Shown here in pieces: positions 29,099 through 38,357 of a stretch of 64,000 nucleotides of DNA. A program made the translations under genes and the position numbers. Where the stretch lies: NCBI GenBank assembly GCA_031367505.1, contig JANLPY010000414.1:1-64000 (forward strand), in the 5' to 3' direction. The number at the start of each line of letters is the position of its first letter. Position 1 is the stretch's first letter. The notes under the pieces are model-generated. The model worked only from the letters and a program-made list of their open reading frames with translations. It made no database searches and was not told the origin of the DNA. The DNA is from JAKFWF01 sp031367505 (GTDB taxonomy: Bacteria; Pseudomonadota; Alphaproteobacteria; Rhizobiales; Hyphomicrobiaceae).

Positions 29099-29680
29099 CT
29101 ACACTAGAAACTTCACCGCGGCGAAGCCTCCGACGAGCAATGTGACCCCAACCGTTGTCACCAGCGTCAACCGGCGCTCGATGAAAACGCGGATCGGTTC
29201 GCCGAACCAATAGAGCAATCCAGCCACTAGAAAGAACCGCATCGAACGCGCAATCACGCTGGCTGCCATGAACGCCAGCAGGTTCATGTGGACAGCGCCT
29301 GCCGTAATCGTGAGCAACTTGTAGGGGATTGGCGTCATGCCCTTGATAATGAGGATCGCAACGCCCCACTCGTTGAACCAGGCTGATGCCTGCTCGAACT
29401 TGGCGGACAAACCATAGAAATTGATCACCGGCCGGCCGATGCTCTCGAGCAAGAAATAGCCGATCGCATAGCCGGCCAAGCCGCCAATTACCGAGGCAAC
29501 GGTGGCCAGTGCTGCATAGCGCCAAGCCTTCGAGCGATCCTTCAAGATCATCGGAATGAGCATCACATCCGGCGGAATCGGGAAAAACGAACTTTCCGCG
29601 AAAGCAACCCAAAATAGCGCTTGCGGCGCGCGCTGGTCGCCGGCGAGACCCATCATCCAATCGTAGAGGCGTTTGATCAT
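29099..29680 (-). CDS. YqaA/DedA-family membrane protein
   Basis: 193 aa from the Met at 29680; the open frame extends upstream to 29779 but lacks similarity there. Motifs: FAESSFFPIPPDVMLIPMIL near the start and the KGMTPIPYKLLTITAGAV re-entrant loop, both typical of the SNARE-associated DedA superfamily. Members act in membrane-lipid homeostasis (undecaprenyl phosphate or phospholipid flipping). It is transcribed toward dsbB, with 38 bases between them, so co-transcription is likely. Confidence 0.88.
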   Translation of the reverse strand: MIKRLYDWMMGLAGDQRAPQALFWVAFAESSFFPIPPDVMLIPMILKDRSKAWRYAALATVASVIGGLAGYAIGYFLLESIGRPVINFYGLSAKFEQASAWFNEWGVAILIIKGMTPIPYKLLTITAGAVHMNLLAFMAASVIARSMRFFLVAGLLYWFGEPIRVFIERRLTLVTTVGVTLLVGGFAAVKFLV

Positions 29681-29849
29681 CGCGTTGGGATAAGGTCGGA
29701 TTTGTCGCGTGTCTACTGTCTGAGCCGTTGACGCATCGAAATTCAGGCCAGGTAGGCCCAATCGAAAGTGGCAGAGCACCCGCTTCTGCGGCTATAAGCG
29801 TGGATAATGCGGTTTCAACGCTCGCGGGGACATCTTGGCAATCGGTGAC

Positions 29850-30557
29850 ATGACTGCGCGCGGATTCGAACGCACCAAGACTTGGGTGTTCGATCTGGAC
29901 AACACGTTGTATCCGGCGCAGTGCGATCTTTTCGCACAGGTCGATCGCCGCATGGGTGAGTACATTTCGAGTTTCCTCGGCGTGCCTTATCCATATGCCC
30001 GGCACCTGCAGAAGAGCTACTACCGGCAATTCGGCACCACACTGTCGGGATTGATGAAAGTCCATAAAATGGACCCGAAGCCGTTCCTCGACTACGTGCA
30101 TGACATCGATCTCACGCCAGTTGACGCAAGTCCCGAACTCGCGGTGTCGATCGACAAGCTGCCCGGCCGCAAGTTGATTTTCACCAACGGCTCGCGCGGT
30201 CACGCGGAACGCGTCGCCGGCAAGCTCGGCATGCTCCACCTATTTGACGACATTTACGATATCGTCGCCTGCGATTACGTGCCCAAGCCGCACGCCCCGG
30301 CCTATGCAGGCTTTGTCAAATCGTTGGGCATAGCGCCCGCGACGGCGGCGATGTTCGAGGACATGCCGCATAACCTTGAACAGCCGCATGCCCTCGGCAT
30401 GACGACGGTGCTGGTCCATTCCACCTACATGGATCATCCGATCCAGCAGAAGATCAAAGGCTGGACCAAGGCGCCGTCGCACATCCATCACATGACCGAG
30501 GATCTCAAGGGCTTCCTCGACGAGCTTCACGCACATCTTCAACCATTGCCCAAGTGA
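29850..30557 (+). CDS. HAD-family pyrimidine 5'-nucleotidase
   Basis: 235 aa from the ATG at 29850 (a TTG at 29835 is an alternative). HAD motif I is VFDLDNTLYP, motif II is FTNGS, and the late FEDMPHNLEQPHALGM is motif IV. The layout is that of the SDT1/PHM8-like pyrimidine 5'-nucleotidases common in alphaproteobacteria. It is cytosolic and salvages nucleotides by dephosphorylating UMP or CMP. It is 10 bases from the DMT transporter gene, so they form an operon. Confidence 0.9.
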   Translation: MTARGFERTKTWVFDLDNTLYPAQCDLFAQVDRRMGEYISSFLGVPYPYARHLQKSYYRQFGTTLSGLMKVHKMDPKPFLDYVHDIDLTPVDASPELAVSIDKLPGRKLIFTNGSRGHAERVAGKLGMLHLFDDIYDIVACDYVPKPHAPAYAGFVKSLGIAPATAAMFEDMPHNLEQPHALGMTTVLVHSTYMDHPIQQKIKGWTKAPSHIHHMTEDLKGFLDELHAHLQPLPK

Positions 30558-30567
30558 CAGAACCGAC

Positions 30568-31473
30568 ATGCTGACCACCCTGCTTTGGATTCCAGCGACG
30601 CTTGCCGCCGCTGCTGCACAAACCGCGCGCAATGCCATGCAACGCCACTTGACGGCTTCACTCGGCACCGTCGGCGCGACGCAAGTGCGTTTCCTCTATG
30701 GTTTACCGTTCGGCCTGCTGTTCCTCGGGGCGGCGCTGCTGGTTACCGGGTCGAGTGTCCCCGGCATGACGACGCGCTCAATTACGTTCACGATTATCGG
30801 TGCGATGGCACAGATCCTCGGCACCGGCTTGATGCTGGCCGCGATGCGCGACCGCGGCTTTGCTGTCACGACCGCCTACACCAAGACCGAGCCGGTACAA
30901 GTCGCGCTATTTGGACTTCTGGTTTTGGGCGACACTCTTATCGTGAACGGCGCACTCGGCTGCATTATCGCAACGATCGGCGTCGGCCTGATGTCTTGGA
31001 AACCAGGCGCGGCCGCCGAAGCCGGTGGTTGGAAACCGGCAGCATTTGGCATTTTCGCCGGCGCATTCTTCGCCATTGCGGCGGTCGGCTTTCGCGGCGG
31101 CATCACCAATCTAGCCGACGGATCATTCCTCGTTCGAGCATCGACCACTCTCGCCCTCGGACTTACGATTCAGACAGCGGTACTGGTGGCCTGGATGCTG
31201 CTGCGGGATCGCCCAGCGCTGATGACCAGCATCGGTGCGTGGCGCCAATCGTTGTTCGCCGGGTTGATGGGAGCGTTCGCCTCGCAATGCTGGTTTATCG
31301 GCTTTGCCCTAACCAGCGCTGCAAATGTTCGCACACTAGCGCTCGTTGAAGTGATCTTTGCCCAAGCGCTATCCAAGCGCGTGTTTTCGCAGGACACGAG
31401 TGGCCGGGAGAAAGCCGGTATGGCATTGATCATAGTTGGCGTAGCGGTTCTACTTCTTGGCGTGTTCGGGTGA
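30568..31473 (+). CDS. DMT-superfamily (EamA) transporter
   Basis: 301 aa with about ten hydrophobic helices in two EamA halves. The conserved AYTKTEPVQVALFGLLVLGD end of the first half and the TLALVEVIFAQALSKRVF end of the second are characteristic. It probably exports a small metabolite; the substrate is unknown. It follows the nucleotidase gene in the same operon. Confidence 0.88.
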   Translation: MLTTLLWIPATLAAAAAQTARNAMQRHLTASLGTVGATQVRFLYGLPFGLLFLGAALLVTGSSVPGMTTRSITFTIIGAMAQILGTGLMLAAMRDRGFAVTTAYTKTEPVQVALFGLLVLGDTLIVNGALGCIIATIGVGLMSWKPGAAAEAGGWKPAAFGIFAGAFFAIAAVGFRGGITNLADGSFLVRASTTLALGLTIQTAVLVAWMLLRDRPALMTSIGAWRQSLFAGLMGAFASQCWFIGFALTSAANVRTLALVEVIFAQALSKRVFSQDTSGREKAGMALIIVGVAVLLLGVFG

Positions 31474-31502
31474 TCCCTCGTTGAACTAACAACAGCCAAC
31501 CC

Positions 31503-32384
31503 TCATGCCGCTTGCGGAGTTGTCGGCCCGTCGCCTGCAACAGTTGTACGGCGCACGTCGCGCGGCTTCGTTTCATCGAACCGGCGAACACGGTGCATGG
31601 TTTGCCGATTATCCCACATGACGAGATCGTTCGGCCGCCAACGATGAACATAGACCAGCTCACGTTGTGTTGCGTGCTCGGCTAGATCGCGGATGAAGTC
31701 GCGCGCTTCCGGCATCTCCCAACCAATAATCGTGCCGATGTGCGATGACAGATAAAGCGACTTGCGGCCGGTCACTGGATGGGTCCGCACAAAGCGCTGG
31801 CGCACCGATTTGAACAGCGCCTTTTCCTCGTCGGTCAAATCAGCAAATCCCATTGAACCGCGCGAATAGATCAGCGAGTGCTCGCAGACGAGATCCTCAA
31901 CCTGGGCTCGCGTGGCGTCGTCCAACATGTTGTAGGCGGCACGCATATCGGCAAATTCCGTGTTGCCGCCGTCGTCTGCGATTACGCGGCCGGACAGGAT
32001 CGAGTACTTGGCCGGCGTCGCACGGAACGAGCTGTCCGAGTGCCACAGCCGATTGCCGAGGTTGAACATACGGCGGCGGTCGCTGCGGGCGAGAGGCTTG
32101 CCGTCCTTGTCGAGGTTCGAAACGTCGACCATACCGTCTTTCAAGCGGTACTCACTGCGTTTGGTAATGTTGCCGCCTTCGGCGTTCTCGATGTCGCCAA
32201 AGTTCAACGTAAATGCCAGTTGCTGATCATCGGTGATGACCTGATTACGAAATACCAGCACCGCGTACTTGTCCATGCCAGCTTCGATCGCGGCGACCTC
32301 CGCCTTGGTCAGCGGTTTCGTGAGATCCACGCCGGAGACCTCACCTGCGAACACCGGATGGATCTGGCGTATCGAAAGGGACAT
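31503..32384 (-). CDS. TauD/TfdA-family Fe(II)/2-oxoglutarate dioxygenase
   Basis: 293 aa from the Met at 32384, with GGGAG seven bases upstream; the longer open frame to 32498 adds unrelated sequence. The iron-binding HxD is in RLWHSDSSF and the distal His in NRQTMHRVRRFD, with the 2-oxoglutarate Arg in RDVRRTTV. The closest pattern is the 2,4-D dioxygenase TfdA-like group. Substrate is unknown. It converges with the DMT gene. Confidence 0.9.
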   Translation of the reverse strand: MSLSIRQIHPVFAGEVSGVDLTKPLTKAEVAAIEAGMDKYAVLVFRNQVITDDQQLAFTLNFGDIENAEGGNITKRSEYRLKDGMVDVSNLDKDGKPLARSDRRRMFNLGNRLWHSDSSFRATPAKYSILSGRVIADDGGNTEFADMRAAYNMLDDATRAQVEDLVCEHSLIYSRGSMGFADLTDEEKALFKSVRQRFVRTHPVTGRKSLYLSSHIGTIIGWEMPEARDFIRDLAEHATQRELVYVHRWRPNDLVMWDNRQTMHRVRRFDETKPRDVRRTTVAGDGPTTPQAA

Positions 32385-32570
32385 GAGCGCAACTCCCCAA
32401 ATCTGGTCGCAATTGATCTGCGGCCTTGAGGATAAAGCTATACCGCTTTCGACAATGCGCCAAGATTGGCGGCCCCGCTTGATGTGCTCAGGTGCCATGC
32501 GAGAGACAAGGAGGGTCGGGGAACTGGGTGCAATGCGCCGCCATGTAAACTAATCGATGCCGGGCGAAAT

Positions 32571-32596
32571 GATGTCAGACCTTGCGGTCTGACATC
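32571..32596. terminator. Gene-end hairpin after UgpB-like gene
   Basis: GATGTCAGACC (32571-32581) and GGTCTGACATC (32586-32596) are perfectly complementary across a TTGC loop. It lies nine bases after the stop of the minus-strand UgpB-like gene. There is no T run. The core and the loop resemble the hairpins at 157-191 and 19681-19718. Confidence 0.6.
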
Positions 32597-32605
32597 CTGG
32601 TTGAA

Positions 32606-33928
32606 TTACCGCGTCACACTCTTCTCGAATTGGCGCAACACGACGTTGCCACGTGCGACGGCGTCATCGAGCGCATTCTGTGGCGGCTTGCTGCCTTGCA
32701 ATGCGGCCTCGATTTCCTCCGACCACATATCGCGCATCTGCACCATGTTGCCGAGACGTAGGCCACGGCTGTTCTCGGTCGGCGGTTTGTTGTCGAGTTC
32801 GACCAATGGCGTGTCGCGGCCAGGGTTTTTCTCATAGAAGCCGGATGCACGGGTCTTGGCGTAAGCGGCATTGGTGATTGGCAGGTAACCGGACTCGATG
32901 TGCAATTTCATCTGCCGGTCGGTGTCGGACAGGAACGTGAAGAACTTGGCGATGCCTTTGTATTCCTCGGGCTTCTTACCACCCATCACCCACAACGATG
33001 CGCCGCCGATAATTGAGTTCTGCGGGGCACCGGCAACATCGGGATAGTACGGCATCGGCACGGCCGAGAACTCGAATTTCGCATTCGCCTTAACGTTGCC
33101 GTAGAATGCCGACGACGTGAGGAAGATGGGGCACTCGCCGGAAGTAAACCGGCCTTCGCCAGCATTGGTGCGGCCGGCATAATCGAAGGTCTTGTCCTTC
33201 TGCAGCTCGACCAGATTAGTCAGATGCTTCACATGCAGCGGCGAGTTGAACTTGAGCTCGGTGTCGAAACCGTCGAGACCGTTCGCCTTGGTCGACAGCG
33301 GCACATTGTGCCAGGCCGATAGCTGCTCGATATGTGCCCAGGTGGTCCAGGCGGTCGAGAACCCGCAGGTCGGTGAAACGGAGGCGCGCAGTTTCTTCGC
33401 GGCTTCGAATACTTCAGGCCAGGTCTTCGGCGGCGCATCGGCGTTGAGGCCCGCCTTTTTAAGCTGGTCCTTGTTGATCCACATCACCATCGACGAGGAG
33501 TTGAATGGGAACGACAGCATCTCGCCCTTAGGCGTCGAGTAGTAACCGGTGATGCCCGGCAGATATGACTTGGGATCGAACGGCTCGCCCGCGTCTTTCA
33601 TCAGGTCCTGCACCGGTTTGACGGCGCCTTTGGCCGCCATCATCGTCGCTGTGCCGACCTCGAACACCTGCATGATGTGCGGCGCGTTGCCGGCGCGGAA
33701 CGCAGCGATGCCGGCGTTCATCGTGTCGGCGTAGCTCCCCTTATATGTGGGTGCGACCTTGTAATCCTTCTGCGATGCGTTGAACTCTTCAGCCAACTTA
33801 ACGACAACGTCGTTGTTGGCGCCCGTCATCGCGTGCCACCACTGGATTTCGGTCTGCGCCAGTGCTGGGAGCGCGCTTAGCGCAACCGCGCCCAATGCCA
33901 ACAATTCGCGTAAATTCTTGAGCTTCAT
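32606..33928 (-). CDS. ugpB: UgpB-like ABC transporter substrate-binding protein, orphan
   Basis: 440 aa from the Met at 33928, which has a strong GGGAGG six bases upstream and starts a signal peptide (KNLRELLALGAVALSALPALAQ in outline; cut after ALAQ). The mature start EIQWWHAMTG, the PFNSSSMVMWINKD segment, TAWTTWAHIEQ and the FNSPLHVKHL region are those of the glycerol-3-phosphate binder UgpB. No ugpA, ugpE or ugpC gene is near it, so partner permeases must be encoded elsewhere. A gene-end hairpin follows. Confidence 0.88.
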   Translation of the reverse strand: MKLKNLRELLALGAVALSALPALAQTEIQWWHAMTGANNDVVVKLAEEFNASQKDYKVAPTYKGSYADTMNAGIAAFRAGNAPHIMQVFEVGTATMMAAKGAVKPVQDLMKDAGEPFDPKSYLPGITGYYSTPKGEMLSFPFNSSSMVMWINKDQLKKAGLNADAPPKTWPEVFEAAKKLRASVSPTCGFSTAWTTWAHIEQLSAWHNVPLSTKANGLDGFDTELKFNSPLHVKHLTNLVELQKDKTFDYAGRTNAGEGRFTSGECPIFLTSSAFYGNVKANAKFEFSAVPMPYYPDVAGAPQNSIIGGASLWVMGGKKPEEYKGIAKFFTFLSDTDRQMKLHIESGYLPITNAAYAKTRASGFYEKNPGRDTPLVELDNKPPTENSRGLRLGNMVQMRDMWSEEIEAALQGSKPPQNALDDAVARGNVVLRQFEKSVTR

Positions 33929-34054
33929 AGATAACCTCCCGGTTCGATACGCTCGCGCCGCTGTCGGGCACGATTGTGCGCTTAGCCGCCTCGTATGACA
34001 GCTATACTTCAAGCTAGCATAGGGACTTATAGCGGGACAGTTGGCTGCAAGAAT

Positions 34055-34088
34055 GGGGACAGTTATCCGCTGCGCGGTAACTGTCCCC
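34055..34088. terminator. Hairpin after the IPMDH-like gene
   Basis: GGGGACAGTTA (34055-34065) pairs perfectly with TAACTGTCCCC (34078-34088) across a GC-rich 12-base loop. It starts four bases past the stop of the minus-strand dehydrogenase gene. A partial direct copy GGGACAGTT lies at 34034-34042. It may be a terminator or a REP-like palindrome. Confidence 0.6.
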
Positions 34089-34092
34089 AGGT

Positions 34093-35214
34093 TTACACCG
34101 GCGTCATGGCGTCCAGATCGACAACCTTCAGGGCGTCGAACACGGCGTTGGTGATCTCCTTGGTGCCAGCCGGGCCGCCCATCTCGAAGGGCACGAACTT
34201 GTGCGTGAGGTAGGCTTGGCTGACCGCCGCCTCGATCAAGTTAGCGGCCTTGTGTAGAGACGTATCGCCGTGCCGGTCGCCGAGCCATTCGAGCATCATG
34301 GCAGCTGACAAGAACATCGCCGTTGGATTGGCTTTGCCTTGGCCCGTGATATCTGGCGCGGTACCGTGGCAGGGTTGGAACATCGCGTGGTTGTCACCAA
34401 TGTCGGCGGAAGGGGCCATGCCCATGCCGCCCATCAAGCCAGCGCCCAGATCCGACAGGATGTCGCCGAACATATTCTCGGTCACCATCACGTCGAACAG
34501 CCAGGGGCGGCGCACCATGTCGAGCGCTGTCGCATCGACGTAGGCGTAACTCTTTTGGATATCGGGGAAGTTTTTCGCGCGTTCATCAAAGATTGTTCGG
34601 GCCCAAGCGAAGGAAATGAACACATTCGCCTTGTCGACAAGCGTCAGTTTACCCGGCTTCCCGCGCGCTTTGCGATGTGCTGCCAGCTTGAAGCCGAAGT
34701 CGAACAGCCGTTCGCTCACGGCGCGCGTTATCACCATCGTTTCCGTGGCACAGATATCATTGACCACCGCGCCTTTTTGCTTGGTGGCAAACAAACCTTC
34801 CGTCGATTCGCGGATCAACACGAAATCGAGGTTGGCGGCGCGTGGATCGGCTAGCACGACGGGTAATCCCGGAACGGTCTTTACGGGACGCACACCGGCG
34901 TAAAGTCCAAGCTCCATGCGAAGATCCACTTGCGGCATGATCTCGGTACCATCGGGATAGCGCACGGATGGCAAGCCCATAGCCGCCAGCAGGATCGCGT
35001 CCGCTTTCGACGCTGCCTCCAATGTCGCCTTGGGTAGCGCAGTTCCGGTATCGCGATAGTGTACCGCACCAGCGGGTTCGGCCTTCATGTTCAGCGAAAA
35101 ACCGCCAACCCGCTTCTCCGCCGCAGCCAACAGCGTAAGGCACGGCTCCATCACCTCAAGACCGATACCGTCGCCGGGAAGCACGGTGATCTGCAATGCA
35201 TTGGACGACGACAT
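34093..35214 (-). CDS. Isocitrate/isopropylmalate dehydrogenase-family protein
   Basis: 373 aa. The LPGDGIGLEVM start, the DLRMELGLYAGVRPVK segment with substrate-binding arginines, and VTENMFGDILSDLGAG with the metal-binding Asp residues place it in the family. The LIRESTEGLFA segment resembles tartrate dehydrogenase and LeuB-like paralogues rather than true LeuB. It probably oxidises a 2-hydroxy or 3-alkylmalate-type acid with NAD. It is monocistronic, between UgpB and a divergent glycosyltransferase. Confidence 0.87.
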   Translation of the reverse strand: MSSSNALQITVLPGDGIGLEVMEPCLTLLAAAEKRVGGFSLNMKAEPAGAVHYRDTGTALPKATLEAASKADAILLAAMGLPSVRYPDGTEIMPQVDLRMELGLYAGVRPVKTVPGLPVVLADPRAANLDFVLIRESTEGLFATKQKGAVVNDICATETMVITRAVSERLFDFGFKLAAHRKARGKPGKLTLVDKANVFISFAWARTIFDERAKNFPDIQKSYAYVDATALDMVRRPWLFDVMVTENMFGDILSDLGAGLMGGMGMAPSADIGDNHAMFQPCHGTAPDITGQGKANPTAMFLSAAMMLEWLGDRHGDTSLHKAANLIEAAVSQAYLTHKFVPFEMGGPAGTKEITNAVFDALKVVDLDAMTPV

Positions 35215-35321
35215 GGCCCCTGGTTCCTATTTGATTGATTTAACGTATACGTAGATTGAATTACCGACGGACACAACCACACACTTGCATCGGTGGGTTG
35301 CGTGCTACGAGAAGGCCAATC

Positions 35322-36497
35322 ATGCAGCAACCACACACCGTCCAAAGTCCTGGCAGTCCTCTCAAAGTGATGCTGTGCGTCACCGAGGACTGGTTTGTGC
35401 TGTCGCATTTCCAACCAATCATTCGCGCCCTCGTTGCGGCGTTCGGCGATGTGGTGGTCGTAACAACGGTTTCTGGCCGCCAAACCGAACTCGAAGCACT
35501 GGGCGCTCGCGTGATGCCGTTCGATTTCCAGCGCGCGTCGTTTGATCCGGTTCGGCAGGCGGGAATCGTTCGCGGTCTGACGCACTTGATCCGCCAGGAA
35601 CAGCCAGACGTCGTGCATGCCATTGCCCTGAAGCCGATCGCGCTGACAGGTCTCGCGTGGCTTGCGAAGAGCGGCGCAGGCAAAACCAAACTGATGATGC
35701 ACCTGACTGGCGTCGGCTTCGCCGGCACCACTTCAACCGGTCGCAATTTCTCCCTCTATGGCATGACGCTCCGGCTGATCACACGGCTGATGCGCCGAAA
35801 CGATACGGCACTACTCGTCGAAAATCCGGATGATGCCGATCGAGTGGTTGGCAAGGATTGGCCAAACCGCTCCGATGTCACGATCCTGGGAGGAGCTGGC
35901 GTCGACCCGGATGTGATCCCGGAAACGCCAGTTCCAACGCTTCATCCGCCAGTTGCCGGCTATCTTGGCCGCATGGTGTGGACCAAGGGCGTCGATGTTC
36001 TTGTCGAAGCCCACACCATGCTGGCTGCCCGTGGCATCCCGCTGGCATTGAAGCTCGGCGGCACACCGGACGTAGCCAATCCGCGCTCCATCGCGCAAGA
36101 TCAACTTGAACTTTGGGGACGCACGCCGGGAATAATCTGCCACGGCCGCGTCGATAATCCTGCGGCATTCTGGCAGCAAACGAGTTTTGCCGTGGTGCCG
36201 TCGCGTGGCGGCGAGGGGCTGCCGCGCGCACTTCTCGAGGCCGCAGCGACTGGACGCGCGCTCATCGTAACCGACGTTCCGGGTTGCCGATACTTCGTTC
36301 GAGACGGTGTCGAAGGCTTAATCGTTCCACCAAATGATGCAACGGCACTTGCAGTCGCGATGGCGCGGCTTATTGCCGATCCGAAACTAACTGCGCGCAT
36401 GGGTGCGGCAGCACGCGTCAGATTGCTGGATGGCTTCACCGAGCGGCATGTGGCAGAAGCCGCTGTGAGCGCTTACCAGCGCCTCCTCAACATTTGA
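35322..36497 (+). CDS. Glycosyltransferase family 4 protein
   Basis: 391 aa from the ATG at 35322, which has AAGG six bases upstream. It shows a two-domain GT-B layout: N-terminal VMLCVTEDWFVLSHFQPIIRAL, then a C-terminal donor domain with AGYLGRMVWTKGVDVLVEA and the ExxG-type PSRGGEGLPRALLEAAATGRALI motif. Similar enzymes add sugars to lipid carriers or surface polysaccharide. The following ABC-F gene overlaps it or is closely spaced, so the two may be co-transcribed. Confidence 0.88.
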   Translation: MQQPHTVQSPGSPLKVMLCVTEDWFVLSHFQPIIRALVAAFGDVVVVTTVSGRQTELEALGARVMPFDFQRASFDPVRQAGIVRGLTHLIRQEQPDVVHAIALKPIALTGLAWLAKSGAGKTKLMMHLTGVGFAGTTSTGRNFSLYGMTLRLITRLMRRNDTALLVENPDDADRVVGKDWPNRSDVTILGGAGVDPDVIPETPVPTLHPPVAGYLGRMVWTKGVDVLVEAHTMLAARGIPLALKLGGTPDVANPRSIAQDQLELWGRTPGIICHGRVDNPAAFWQQTSFAVVPSRGGEGLPRALLEAAATGRALIVTDVPGCRYFVRDGVEGLIVPPNDATALAVAMARLIADPKLTARMGAAARVRLLDGFTERHVAEAAVSAYQRLLNI

Positions 36498-36508
36498 ATT
36501 GTGAGATC

Positions 36509-38329
36509 ATGGCTCCGCCTCTCCTTGCGTTACGCGACATCCACCTTACGTTTGGCAGCACGCCGCTGCTCACCGGAGCCGACTTGTCGGTCACGGCCGG
36601 CGATCGCATCTGTCTTGTCGGCCGTAATGGTTCGGGGAAATCCACCCTATTGAAAATCGCGGCTGGCGGCCTCGACTTCGATAAGGGCGAGCGTTTCATG
36701 CACCCGAACACGCGAGCCCGCTATTTGGCGCAGGAAGTGGATTTTTCCGGTTTCGCGACAACGCTTGAGTACGTCGAGTCAGGACTTGGGCCCCAGGATG
36801 ACCACCATCGGGCCATCGCGTTGCTGACCGACCTCGGGCTGACTGGGCAAGAAGATCCAGCGCACATCTCCGGCGGCGAAGCGCGCCGCGCAGCATTGGC
36901 CTACGTGCTAGCGCCACGCCCGGACATTCTGCTGCTCGACGAGCCGACCAATCATCTCGATTTGCCCGCCATCGAGTGGCTTGAAAAAGAACTGAAGAAC
37001 CTGCGCGCCGCAATCATTCTGATCAGCCATGATCGACGTTTTCTGGAAAATCTGTCGAAGGCGACGATCTGGCTCGATCGTGGCGTCACCCGCCGCAACG
37101 AGCAGGGCTTCGGCATGTTCGAAGCCTGGCGCGACAAAGTTCTGGAAGAAGAAGAACTGGAATCCCACAAGCTCGATCGCAAAATCGCACGCGAGCAGCA
37201 ATGGATGCATGGTGGCGTCACCGGTCGACGCAAGCGCAATGTTCGACGCGTCGCGCTGCTCGCTGAAATGCGCCAGGAAAAGCGCGAGGCTCGCAAGGTC
37301 ACCGGCAATGTGACGATGACGGCGTCCGAGGGCTCGACCTCGGGCAAGCTCGTGGTCGAGGCGATCGGCATTTCGAAATCGTTCGAAGGCAACGCGGTCG
37401 TCGCAGATGCCAGCCTCCGCTTGATGCGTGGCGATCGGCTTGGCCTGGTCGGGCCAAATGGCGCCGGCAAGACAACGCTGCTCAAAATGTTGATCGGCGA
37501 GTTGGCGCCCGATGCAGGAACGGTGCGGCTCGGTGCCAATCTCGAACTCGTGCAACTCGATCAGCGCCGCGACGAACTGAACCCGGCGTGGACGGTTACC
37601 GAGGCGATGACCGGCGGCAAGGGCGACAAGGTCACCGTCAACGGCCAAGTGCGACACGTCGCAAGTTATATGAAGGATTTCCTGTTTCAGCCGGAGCAGG
37701 CACGCAGCCCCGTGAGCGTACTTTCCGGTGGCGAGCGGGCGCGACTGCTGCTGGCTCGCGTGCTGGCCAAGCCGTCGAACATCCTCGTACTCGACGAGCC
37801 CACCAACGATCTCGACCTCGAAACGCTCGATCTGTTGCAGGAGCTCATCGACGAATATACCGGCACCGTTTTACTCGTCAGCCATGACCGCGACTTCCTC
37901 GATCGGATCGCGACCAGTGTTATCGCGGCTGAGGGCAATGGCGTATGGACTGAATATGCCGGTGGTTACTCCGACATGATTGCTCAGCGCAAAGGCGCCG
38001 ACCTTGATGCCCGCAAAACCGTAGCCGACTTCAAGGCCGAACGTGGCGCTGCCCGTTCCAGTACGTCCGTGAGCATGCCGAATGCACAAAAGCGCAAGCT
38101 CTCGTTCAAGGAAAAGCATGCGCTCGAAACACTGCCCGGTCAGATCGACAAGTTGAACGCGGATATCGCGCGACTGCAGAACACGCTCGCCACGCCGAAC
38201 CTGTTCACCAAGGACGTCGCGGTGTTCAATGCTGCGGCAGCAGACCTGAAGAAGGCCGAAAACAAACTGGCCAAGGCCGAGGAGCAATGGCTCGAACTCG
38301 AAATGCTGCGTGAGGAATTGGCTGGTTAG
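36509..38329 (+). CDS. ABC-F family ATPase (Uup-like)
   Basis: 606 aa with two ABC cassettes and no membrane segments. Walker A motifs are GRNGSGKST and GPNGAGKTT; signature motifs SGGEARRAAL and LSGGERARLLL; Walker B LLLDEPTNHLD and LVLDEPTNDLD. The C-terminal region beyond residue 530 is a Lys/Glu/Ala-rich coiled coil as in Uup. The ATG at 36509 lies 11 bases after the glycosyltransferase stop. ABC-F proteins act on the ribosome; Uup also influences DNA branch structures. Confidence 0.93.
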   Translation: MAPPLLALRDIHLTFGSTPLLTGADLSVTAGDRICLVGRNGSGKSTLLKIAAGGLDFDKGERFMHPNTRARYLAQEVDFSGFATTLEYVESGLGPQDDHHRAIALLTDLGLTGQEDPAHISGGEARRAALAYVLAPRPDILLLDEPTNHLDLPAIEWLEKELKNLRAAIILISHDRRFLENLSKATIWLDRGVTRRNEQGFGMFEAWRDKVLEEEELESHKLDRKIAREQQWMHGGVTGRRKRNVRRVALLAEMRQEKREARKVTGNVTMTASEGSTSGKLVVEAIGISKSFEGNAVVADASLRLMRGDRLGLVGPNGAGKTTLLKMLIGELAPDAGTVRLGANLELVQLDQRRDELNPAWTVTEAMTGGKGDKVTVNGQVRHVASYMKDFLFQPEQARSPVSVLSGGERARLLLARVLAKPSNILVLDEPTNDLDLETLDLLQELIDEYTGTVLLVSHDRDFLDRIATSVIAAEGNGVWTEYAGGYSDMIAQRKGADLDARKTVADFKAERGAARSSTSVSMPNAQKRKLSFKEKHALETLPGQIDKLNADIARLQNTLATPNLFTKDVAVFNAAAADLKKAENKLAKAEEQWLELEMLREELAG

Positions 38330-38357
38330 GGGCTTCAAGCAAGACCTGATCCTCACT

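Noticed and set aside
29094..30239. 381-codon minus-strand ORF spanning the YqaA and nucleotidase genes
   Set aside because: It overlaps two real genes out of frame and reads as Arg/His/Cys-rich noise.
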